DNA of 64,000 bases, from assembly GCF_023065955.2 (NCBI RefSeq), contig NW_026623078.1, forward strand, positions 7,512,199 to 7,576,198, written 5' to 3'. This document shows, piece by piece, positions 55,651 to 64,000 of the stretch. The translations under genes and the position numbers were made by a program. The stretch comes from Ursus arctos. Its lineage: Eukaryota > Chordata > Mammalia > Carnivora > Ursidae. Each line of letters opens with the position of its first letter. Position 1 is the stretch's first letter. The notes under the pieces were generated by a model. It worked only from the letters and a program-made list of their open reading frames with translations, searched no databases and had not been told where the DNA came from.

Positions 55651-58528
55651 TATGAAGTACTAGTTAGAGAAAAAAGGGCAGCTGAAGAAAAACGGGAAAG
55701 AAAGGAAGATGGAGATCATAAGAACACAGTGATTCAGAAGCCAAACTAGAAACTATAGGATGATGGATATCAGTGGTTATTACAGAGTCAGAAGGAGTTG
55801 AAAAGTCAAAAAGATGATTTTGCTAGGGAGATTTCCAGTCCTGAATGCAGATTGTTCAGAGTAGAATAGTGAATACTAAAATAAGATTTGAGTGATTAGA
55901 ATAAACAGCAGATCCTCAGTGCCTCACAATGTCTTGCAGAGGTGATTGTGGTGTGGTCTCGATGTAAAGAGGGAAAGTGGTATGGTAGATGCACTTCACA
56001 CTTACTTTCCATACTCAGGAAACAAAGCCATGTGGTCTTTTATAAAAAATTGTTGATAGTTTCTTTTTAATACCACTAGTAAGTATTTATAAAGCCTACT
56101 GTTAACTAAAAACATGTCTGTAATACTGTTTCCTGTTTAATGATAGACAAGATCTGTGCATAATTTGAAAGCATCAGAAAAAGAATTCTGGGCATGATAA
56201 AAAATTTTTTTAAAGAGAGATAAGTAGGCAGGGTATGAAATTGCTGTTGAATTTCTAATGTGTGCAGATGATAGGGGTAGAAACAACTCCCACCAGGGTT
56301 TCCTTAGGCCTTATTATGTGCAAGTTGTATTACAGTAAAAATGATAGCTTGGGCTATTCTATATAACACCAAAGAACTGATTGGTAATGTGTTGTCTGTG
56401 ACTAGTGTACATTTTGTGAGCAAGTGGAAATAAATGTTAGGAGAAGTTAGCCATTTGGTATATAGAGACTGAAAGCTTATTCTGGGATGGGCTTGTATGT
56501 GAAGAAGACATTGCACGAACATCATAAAACAAAGAGAAACATGATGAAGATTCTTACAGTGTGTAGGAACAGATGAGTGTGTGTCCTTCCTCTATCCCTT
56601 TCAGTCAATAATATCAGACATTTTTCCAGAAGAGTTTTCTGTAAAGAAGAGAGGAGAGCTACAGGTCGTAAGAGAAAGACAGTTAACGTAGGCATGATTT
56701 GACTTTTGGGGTGAGCTTTGCCCCAAACTGCATTGGCAAAGCTTCAGATTTACAATTAATGATAACATGAATATACTCCTTAATGTTTTAGCTATATTTG
56801 AGACCACAAGTAGTTTCTTCAATATTTTCTCAAGTTCTTAAGACACTTAATTTTCCCTCTTGACTTCCTCTTCATCTTAGAAACTGCAATTTCCTTTGTA
56901 GGAACAACTTCCTGCTGGGTGCTGTTCTCTTTTGCCACTTCTGTCTTGGATGTCCTATGTTTTTACCTACACCCATAAATGCATTGCAACACCAGGCCAT
57001 TTCATCATCCTATGAATTGAGAAAGTCTAGCAGGAAATCACAAGTTGACTGTCTCCAACAAAAGCCTCATGTTTCTTGGTTGCTGTGTCATGGTAGGCAG
57101 TTGATATTCTGAATGGCAGTTATGAAGAGGATACTTTGTAGAAAGAACTTCTTTTCCAAGGGTATATTTAGGAGGCTAATCATCTGGGAAACAAAGTACA
57201 TGTGGAAAGAAAATATTTTTACCATAGTCTAAAAAAGATCTTGTTGTCCAGTGCTGTTTTCCCTTATGGGCATATTAAATTCATTGATTTCCAACAGTGA
57301 CTTTTTTTTATTTGTCTATTTGTTTTTATTTTTTAAGATGTTTTGCGTGTTTCCCCACTGTCCCAATTGTATGAGTCTTTTTCTTTAACACAATGGAAAT
57401 AAATCTCCATTTATTTTATCTTCTATTCTCTCCTGTTTTCTGCACAGTCTGTTGTGTACTATTAATCTTTTCTGCACAGATGCTGATTTCATGATTATCC
57501 TTTGAGAAGATGGTTTCCTAGATATAACAATGGGTTAGAAAAGAAGTGGTTAACCTCTCAAATGAACATTCTTTTAAAATTTTGGTTGTTGTCTCTTGGA
57601 GGGTCTTTTTGTGTATATAATTCCTAATGTAGAAAGAAATCTCCTCCCCAAGCAGAAGGAACCTCTTTAGTTTCCTTCTCTGTCAACTGCAGAAGTGGCA
57701 CAAAGTTTATTTCCCCTTTGTTGATATTCAAATGGAACAGTTACCCCTAGGACTCTCAACGCATGAGGGAAAGGTATATTACGAAAAAAAAATATTTTTC
57801 TGCTGTTGTTATTCAGAGATGAGATAAAGAGAAGTTTTCAGTAAGTGATATGGCCAATAGTAATTTAGTTCACATTCTCTCCTACAGTAAGTTTCTCTAT
57901 GTCAATCTATATTCTTGGAGCCATGCATACAGAAACCTAGTTAAGGTTTCATGAAGTTTATAATCTCAAGGAAAGGACAGACATGTATACAAATAGTTTT
58001 AGTATATAAAAATGGTTACAATGTGTGATGATTAAAAAAAAAAAAGCCCCCATAGTAGATACATGCTAAAGGAACTATAGGAAAATATTAAGGGTAGAAT
58101 CTAGATAGTAGATTTGTGGATGCTTTCAGTAAAATTCACATATAATGTCAGGGGTGGACAGAAAGGCTTCATATATGAAGGATGCTCAAAGTCTTCAACA
58201 TTGAGTAGGAGTTGCCAAGTAGGCAAGAAGGAAGAAGAAAATTCCAGGAAAAAGAAATAGTATGAAGAAAATAGAAGAGAGGGGAGGAGGGGGGGTAAGG
58301 GGAGGGAAAGGAAAGGAAGCGAAGAGAAAGACAAGAAAGGACAGGGTAGAGCAGAGCATTCTGGGAACTTCAGTAATTTGGTGCAGCTGAGTTAGTTTTT
58401 TATGGAAGAGCAGTAGGAAATGAGATTAGAGAATTAAGATGATGAGGGCCTTGAATGTCAAACTATTTGCTTTTTATTTATGCTTGCAAAAGAGAGTTCT
58501 TTTCCCATATTTAACAAAACAAAACGAA
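55651..58528. other. Unassigned non-coding sequence, 2.9 kb
   Basis: No gene or clear repeat family. Frames at 56304-56525, 56601-56822 and 58101-58334 are under 78 codons and have no recognisable domain. The only distinct feature is a purine-rich tract at 58262-58345. Confidence 0.5.
58262..58345. repeat. Purine-rich (GA/GGA) tract
   Basis: About 80 bases almost without pyrimidines on the plus strand (GGAGGGGGGGTAAGGGGAGG, GGAAAGGAAAGGAAGC). A low-complexity stretch. The minus-strand frame over it is an artefact. Confidence 0.85.
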
Positions 58529-58539
58529 ACTCACACTTT

Positions 58540-58740
58540 TTTTTTTTTTTTTAAAGATTTTATTTATTTATTTGACAGAGAGAGAGGCAGCGAGAGAGGG
58601 AACACTAGCAGGGGGAGTGGGAGAGGGAGAAGCAGGCTTCCCGCTGAGCAGGGAGCCTGAGGCGGGGCTGGATCCCAGAATGCCAGGATCATGACCTGAG
58701 CCGGAGGCAGATGCTTAATGACTGAGCCACACAGGTGCTT
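58540..58740 (-). mobile_element. Can-SINE (SINEC), reverse
   Basis: A T-run from about 58538, AAAGATTTTATTTATTTATT, GACAGAGAGAGAGGCAGCGA, AGCAGGCTTCCCGCTGAGCA, CCAGGATCATGACCTGAGCC, and a head ending ACAGGTGCTT in place of AGGTGCCCC. Target-site duplication ACTCACACTTT / ACTCACACCTT at 58529-58539 and 58741-58751. Frames at 58439-58746 are SINE-derived. It is full-length and fairly well preserved. Confidence 0.97.
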
Positions 58741-58752
58741 ACTCACACCTTT

Positions 58753-59170
58753 CTTGACTGTGCTTTTGCTGCAGATTCTGTCTCATTCCTCCCAGCCCCC
58801 CTGAAAAGTAAAATTCCTTGAGATTCATCGCTTAAGTTTGCTGTCTCTAATGTCATTCCTCCATCTTCTGTCTCGCTTTATTCCTTCCCCAATGGTGCTA
58901 CTCCCCAAAGCCACCAAAGAACTACACTAGGTTCAATCCAAAGGCAAACTCTCCATCCTCATCCTACATGGCTTATCAGGAGCATTGACACTACTGATCA
59001 CTTGTTCTTCCTTACAACTACAATCAGATTTGTTTTTAAAGGAAGAGAATGAAAACAACTGAAGTATATATGCTGCTTCATGAAACTGTTGTTTCAATTG
59101 TAGACATGTATGTTTTGCCTGCTAAAGCGTGTATTGTGGCTGAAGTGTGTATTGTGGTCAAATGCAGTTT
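58753..59170. other. Unassigned non-coding sequence
   Basis: No gene or repeat recognised. The string CGTGTATTGTGGCTGAAGTG with TGTATTGTGG repeated nearby (about 59128-59157) is a small local duplication. Confidence 0.4.
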
Positions 59171-59174
59171 GAAA

Positions 59175-59400
59175 ACATTTAAAAACTGTGATAGAGCATA
59201 AGAGTTAAGAGAATGGACAGCATGGGTTCAGATGGGCCAGGTTGGAGTCCCTGTTGTTATTACTCTGTACCTAGAAGCAAATTACTTAACCTTTTTGGGC
59301 CTTCTCTATAAAGTGAGTATAATGTCACCTATCTTGGGGTTATAGTAAGGATCAAAAGAGATCATGAAAATAAAGCCCTCTGGTACATAGTAGGTTGCTT
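59175..59400 (+). mobile_element. MIR SINE, nearly complete
   Basis: Forward MIR: AGAGCATAAGAGTTAAGAGA, CATGGGTTCAGATG, GAAGCAAATTACTTAACCTT, TTGGGCCTTCTCTATAAAGT, GGGGTTATAGTAAGGATCAA, CTCTGGTACATAGTAGGTTG. It covers the tRNA-like head, the core and the tail. Followed at 59401-59413 by an A-run that grades into (GAAA)n. Confidence 0.88.
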
Positions 59401-59449
59401 CCAAAAAAAAAAAAAGAAAGAAAGAAAAAAGGTGGGGTTCACTCATATA

Positions 59450-59945
59450 TAGATGGCTAAATTCTACCAGGTGGTTAGAAATCCTCTGCCTGGAACATTC
59501 TGGGAGATGGCAGTTACCTTTTAGCCTAACTCCTTAAATCATTTGTCCTCTGGCTCTGCCATTACATCACAGCTTTCCAAACATGGCAGGCTCTTTATTC
59601 TTTCATATTTCTGCCTTTGCTGTTGTCTTTGCTTAGAGTGCCCTCTTCTTCCCAACCTCTATCTCACCTGTGAAAGATGTACTCATTTTCAATTCACCTC
59701 TTCTGGGAAGGCCTTCCCATCAGCCTTTCTTTCCCATAAACTTGAGCCCTTGCTCCCTGTGAATCCTCCCATACCCTCACATTTACCGTGATACCTGTCA
59801 CTCTTTATGTCACTGACATGTTTGCTTTTCTGTTCTTCAACATTGTAAGTTTCTAAGGTTAAGGAACTGTCTTTTTTGTCCTCAGCCTAGAACACTGCCT
59901 GGTATATAGTATACATGTAATTTAAAGTTTGCTTGGTGAGTAAGG
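59450..59945 (+). mobile_element. L2 LINE 3' end
   Basis: A long L2 piece: CTCTGCCTGGAACATTCTGG, TCACCTCTTCTGGGAAGGCC, CCCTCACATTTACCGTGATA, CATTGTAAGTTTCTAAGGTT, CTCAGCCTAGAACACTGCCT, GGTATATAGTATACATGTAA. It covers the last coding part and 3' UTR of the family. The plus-strand frame at 59543-59791 is a by-product of this. Confidence 0.85.
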
Positions 59946-60029
59946 ATAAAACTCTTATAATTTGCATAGCCAGTGCCAGACATTAGGGATAAGTAAGACC
60001 AGATACTATTCCTGTTCATAAATACCTTA

Positions 60030-60215
60030 TAGTGCTTTTTATATTCTTTTAATCCCTATGATGACTTTGTGAAGTAGATATTATTGTTCCTCTTTTATAA
60101 TTTGAGACATTACTCAGAATGGTTAAAAACTTGTCCTGGTTATACCACTAGTAGATACTGGATATTACAACCAGGTCTCTGACTCAAGTGCCAGTTCATT
60201 TTCTACTGCATCAAT
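60030..60215 (-). mobile_element. MIR SINE
   Basis: Inverted MIR: AGTGCTTTTTATATTCTTTT, GAAGTAGATATTATTGTTCC, AACTTGTCCTGGTTATACCA, ACCAGGTCTCTGACTCAAGT. Diverged. Confidence 0.8.
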
Positions 60216-61594
60216 ATGAAGATGTCTTATTCATTTTTGTATTTCCAATATTGCCTAGAGCATTTGGTTTTACAGACATGACAGTGAATTAAAATTTTCT
60301 TTCAATTAGTATCAAAAGAGCCATTTTGTGCCAGGATTAACACTTTTCCAAATGATATGTAATGTGAAAGAATTAACACAATGTCTAAAATTCCTCGATG
60401 GAGTTAGGTACTATGCTAGGCACAAAGGAAATGAAAAGGAAGAGGTACAAGGGTTAGAATTAGAATAAGGTTTTCAAGAATGTATTCCTTAATTATTAAG
60501 CTAGTGATGTAGTTGTGGAAAATGGGGGTAAACAGTAAACCTGTTCAGATCACTGCTATGGAACATATTCCTGAAATGGTATTAAAAACTTGATTGAAAA
60601 TATCCAGTCATCAGGAAAGTAGTACTTCAAATAGTGCTGCTAATTTTAATTAAAGATAAATGATGAAGATTACAACCTTCTCTTAATTGAAAGTCTTAGT
60701 TTTAAAAAAATATTTTAAAAAAATTCCATAGGCAAATCCCCTAAATTGACAGTTTTTATTTCAAAAGACATGGAGACTATCATTATATAACACTTACTTA
60801 GAGTACTTTAAACATTTCTAATCCAATATAAGTTTCACACTATAGTGCAGAGAAAAGTAATTAGTCTGAGTTTGGTAGTTTGAAGGGGAAATGCATTCAA
60901 AGCATTTGAGATTTCCAGGTTTAAAATTTGGCAGTATAGACTACTGTTGACTTGTTGGTTGTGTTTTTTTTTTTTTTTTTTTAAAGTCAGTGCTTTTCAT
61001 TATGTAGGCTTTCCAAGTATTTGCCCTAGACAGGTCAGTTCATTGGATTTTCAATAGATCCAAAATAAGTCAGTCATTTTACAGAATTTGCAAATCAAGG
61101 AGGATTTTAGTAGTAGGCCCAAGTTACCGTTGTTTAAAATTTCTACAGAACCCATGTTAATATTTGATTATATAGAAATGTTTTCTGGCATAATTTCCAT
61201 TTTTTGAAATTCTAAATTAATGGAAAGTGTGAAAGATAATGACTTTCAGGTATTAATAAATGTCCAGGGGCACAGGAGAAATAAGTTGTGGAAAGTGCTT
61301 ATCCCTGAGGCTTACTATTGAAGTGCTGTTGTCAACCATCATAATCACATTATTGGTTATTGTTTTTTTTTTTCTTCTTTTAATAAACGTTGAGCTGTTC
61401 TTGACTTGTTGTCATGTGCTCTTTTAGGTTAATTTGTTTTGCTCATTCTAGGTGTTCTGGTTTCTACTGAGCCATCTTTTTCTTCTTGTCCCTCTGGGAA
61501 ATTAAAAAAAATAGGTTTAGGGACAGATGTGGGAGAAAGTCAGTCAAAAAAGGATTATATGGAAAGTAATGTGGGCTAAGAGTAGCCCCCAGCT
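60216..61594. other. Unassigned non-coding sequence
   Basis: AT-rich with two long T-runs (60964-60982 and 61363-61372). Neither is followed by SINE or L1 sequence. No gene seen. Confidence 0.45.
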
Positions 61595-61875
61595 GACTGC
61601 CAACAAGAAAACAGGGACCTCATTCTGACAACTGCAAGGAACTGAGTCCTGCCACAGCCATGTGAGCTTGAAAGAGGATCCTGAGCTCCAGATGAGAAGG
61701 CAGCACCCAGCACCTTGATTTTAGCCTCAGGAGACCTTGAGTAGAGAACCCAGCATGCCACGCCTACACCCCTGCTTGTCTGGATAAAGTTTGAATACAG
61801 AGCTAATAAATGGGTGTTGTTTTAAGCCACTGAGTTTGTAGTAATTTGTTATGAAGTAATGGAAAACCAGTATAG
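61595..61875 (+). mobile_element. LTR fragment, ERVL-MaLR-like (same type as 54682-55275)
   Basis: It shares with the earlier LTR the series CAAGGAACTGAGTCCTGCCA, CACCTTGATTTTAGCCTCAG, GAGAACCCAGCATGCCACGC and GAGCTAATAAATGGGTGTTG, then AAGCCACTGAGTTTGTAGTA and a terminus near AAACCAGTATAGG. The first half is missing. No internal retroviral sequence is attached. Confidence 0.68.
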
Positions 61876-61922
61876 GGGAATGTCAACCAGCCTAGGCATA
61901 TCCCAGTGCCAATGAGCAGTCT

Positions 61923-62130
61923 TTTTTTAAATTTTTTTTAAAGATTTATTTATTTTAGAGAAAGAGAGTGGTGTACACTAGCAGGGAGAGAGTTACAGGG
62001 AGAGGGAGACAGAAAATCCCAAGCAGATTGCCTGATGAGCATGGAGCCCAACACGGGGCTTTATCTTATGACCCTAAGATCATGACGTGAGCTGAAATCA
62101 AGAGTTGGTCGCTCAACTGAATGGCACTCC
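61923..62130 (-). mobile_element. Can-SINE (SINEC), reverse, older variant
   Basis: T-rich tail region, AAAGATTTATTTATTTTAGA, GA-rich tract, GAGCCCAACACGGGGCTTTA, GACCCTAAGATCATGACGTG, and an inverted head that has lost part of GAGCCACCCAGG (it reads CTCAACTGAATGGCACTCC). Flanks TGAGCAGTCTT (61913-61923) and TGAGCAGAGTCTT (62131-62143) are compatible with a target-site duplication that later gained or lost two bases. Confidence 0.9.
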
Positions 62131-62397
62131 TGAGCAGAGTCTTATACTTGCGTTTTCTCTTCATAACTAATGTTGTACTGAGGTCACAGTGGGTATCAGT
62201 AAATACTAAGTTGAACTTTAAAATTAAATTTTAACTTTTAATTTAGACAATTTATGTTTATTCATTGAGTGATGAGAGAAGAAACCTTGGTATTTATTTT
62301 CCTTGGCTTTGTTTGTTTTATAATTTTTTTAATCTGTAGTTTTCCTTACCTAGAAGAGAAATTGAGGAGTCGTTTTTATTAAAACTCATTTATTCTG

Positions 62398-62607
62398 CAG
62401 TGGGGTGGGCAAACTATAGCTTGCAGGCCAAATCAGGCCCCTTACTTGACTTTGCAGATTTTTATTGGAATTTAGCCACTCTCACGCATTTGTGTGTTGT
62501 CTGTGGTTGCTCTCACACTACAATTTCAGAGTTGAGTATTTGTAAAAGACTCAAAAGCCTAAAATAGTTACCGTATGGTCCTTTACAAAAAATTTTGCCA
62601 ACCTCTG
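62398..62607 (+). mobile_element. hAT-type MER DNA transposon remnant
   Basis: It begins CAGTGGGGTGGGCAAACTAT, continues with GCAGGCCAAATCAGGCCCCT, TTTATTGGAATTTAGCCACT, TTGTGTGTTGTCTGTGGTTG, and ends TTGCCAACCTCTG. The terminal pair GGCAAACT / GCCAACC reflects the inverted termini of a common mammalian nonautonomous hAT family that I recognise by pattern but cannot name with certainty. An 8-bp duplication is not visible. Confidence 0.72.
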
Positions 62608-62817
62608 TGTGGATGGTAATTTGCTTTAAAACCATATTCATCTAACCTTAAATGGCTTCCATGGATGGGGAATGATATTTCTCTGTCTTGAATATACACT
62701 ATTAAAAGAAGTATATCCAGCCTTACCTGATTACCAGGATTAGATTAGCTTGTACCTCTGACCCTACTCAAATGATGGAAAATGTGTTAAAAATAATAAA
62801 ATCTTATAAACCATGTG

Positions 62818-63345
62818 TCTGGAACCCCTCAGACAATCCTCAGGGTTAGTGGTTTGCTGGAAGGAATCATAGGATTTGAAGTCATTATACTTAGGCTATG
62901 ATTTATTACAGCAAAGGACACAAAGCCACGTCAACAAAGGGAAAAGGTACACCAGAAGCAACACAAATGAAACCAGGCACGAGTTTCTAGCAGTCGTTTT
63001 CCAGGGGAGTTGCACAGTACACACTTAATTCCTCTAGCAATGAATTGCAGCAACATAGGCTAAGTGTTGCCTACCAGAGAAGTTCACTGTTTCTGTTGGG
63101 GTTCCATCATGTAGATAACTGTGCTTGCGTGACTGACTGCAGTGAACCTCTAGTCCCTCAAAAAGAAATCAGATGTTCACCACAAATTACATTGTTTGCA
63201 TAGACTATCTGGACAAAATAGTACAGTGTGGCCAAGGTACTGAGTGTGCAAAATATTTCTGTCAGAATACTCCAAAAGATCAGTTCCCAAGTGCCAGTCA
63301 GTGGCCAGTCAGGAAAACAGGCCCTTCTGAGAATAAACATGGTTG
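62818..63345. mobile_element. Probable ERVL-type LTR remnant
   Basis: The pattern ACCCCTCAGACAATCCTCAG, GGTTTGCTGGAAGGAATCAT, TGATTTATTACAGCAAAGGA, GAAACCAGGCACGAGTTTCT, GGAGTTGCACAGTACACACT, GTTGCCTACCAGAGAAGTTC, CAAATTACATTGTTTGCATA is like an inverted old ERVL-group LTR. Family and exact ends are uncertain. The two opposite frames of about 60 codons at 63158-63364 are by-products. Confidence 0.45.
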
Positions 63346-63475
63346 TACCAACTCAACCTACTGAGTTAACATTTTCATGAATGTCCCATAATAAGTGGTC
63401 AGAAGCACAAGATTTGTGTTCAGAAACAAACAAAAAATGTATTTTAGTTGTAAATTTTCTGCTAGTTATATATGT

Positions 63476-63562
63476 AGTTATATATATTTATATATAAGTT
63501 ATATATATAAATATATATAATGCTTTTATTTATATTATATATATAATGCTATATATATAATG
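63476..63562. repeat. AT-rich low-complexity / (TA)n region
   Basis: Alternating TATATA with short interruptions, including TATATATAATGCT repeated three times. Self-complementary and likely unstable in length. Confidence 0.9.
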
Positions 63563-64000
63563 CTAGGTATAATTATATTTCAAATATGTTCTTTTAATGA
63601 CTTCATTATTTTAGTCAGCATTATCTTATTCTCAAGTAAGAAATTACCTTCATGACTTCATAAATCAAGCTCAGAATAACTTTATAGTATCACGAGTCTT
63701 TAAAATTTCACCAAAATAAACATTGTTTTGTTTGAATTCACAGTTTAAACAAATAATGTTCTGAGGAGTGAGGTTTCCAGGACTACGTTTGCTCTTTCTG
63801 GTTTTTATAGAGACTGAAACAGTCTGGCACTTTTTTCCAAAGTTCATGTTCTTGCATGAATGTCAAAGAGTAATCATTTCAGAGATGACTTATCTCCATA
63901 ATATCATTTTAGCTCATTGTGGCCAATAAAATTCCCAACAGTGTATTATATATTATCTCTTAGTTTTTGAAATAATGAAATAAGCATTATGAAACATTGT
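63563..64000. other. Unassigned non-coding sequence at window end
   Basis: No gene or repeat recognised. Confidence 0.4.

Noticed and set aside
60964..60982. T-run as the tail of a further SINE or L1 insertion
   Set aside because: The sequence on both sides shows no SINE, L1 or duplicated flank, so it is kept as a simple homopolymer.
1..64000. A new defence system, gene cluster or viral integration
   Set aside because: All stretches with coding-like content resolve to L1, and the endogenous-retrovirus material is solitary LTR remnants. I found no cluster of conserved frames or unexplained structured array.

Overview
This is a mammalian nuclear DNA window, most likely from a caniform carnivoran. 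I found no host protein-coding gene, no RNA gene and no CRISPR array. The lineage call rests on two marker repeats. The first is at least eleven tRNA-Lys-derived Can-SINE (SINEC) copies, with the typical head (GGGGCACCTGGGTGGCTC), an internal RNA polymerase III box and a CT-rich tract ending AAATAAATAAAATCTT. The second is a set of young L1 3' ends carrying the block ACTGGGTGTTATACGCAACT, which I associate with arctoid carnivorans (bears, pinnipeds, mustelids and relatives) rather than dog or cat. The genus cannot be decided from sequence alone.

Layout. 1-4150: plus-strand L1, 3' part only, ORF2 broken. 4295-5105: an ancient L1ME tail. 6540-7015: two MIRs. 7669-8796: a Can-SINE, then a Tigger1-like DNA transposon. 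9050-11500: an old plus-strand L1 (ORF1 plus part of ORF2) hosting two Can-SINEs. 11508-11690: a minus-strand Can-SINE. 11701-23290: a minus-strand L1 cut in two by a nearly full-length L1 of similar type and the same orientation (15839-21860), with an 11-bp target-site duplication. 23555-30212: an old, nearly full-length minus-strand L1. 32030-40205: an L1ME 3' end split by an old, nearly full-length plus-strand L1 (32204-39808), again with an 11-bp duplication. That L1 hosts a Tigger1-like element, a rearranged fragment of L1 5' UTR-like sequence, a young L1 3' end and a Can-SINE.

40-64 kb is much poorer in L1. It holds mostly unassigned DNA with scattered MIR, L2, MER5A-, MER2- and hAT-type elements, LTR remnants, five Can-SINEs and microsatellites. 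This is what an intergenic region or a long intron looks like.

All long open reading frames examined are pieces of L1 ORF1 or ORF2, or chance and repeat-derived frames. No L1 has an intact ORF2, so none looks able to move by itself. The most useful information is the order of insertions, which the nested target-site duplications let one read directly. I see no sign of an undescribed biological system. The best leads are a long antisense frame over the 5' UTR of the L1 at 15839-21860 and an order-swapped 5' UTR fragment inside the ORF2 of the L1 at 32204-39808.
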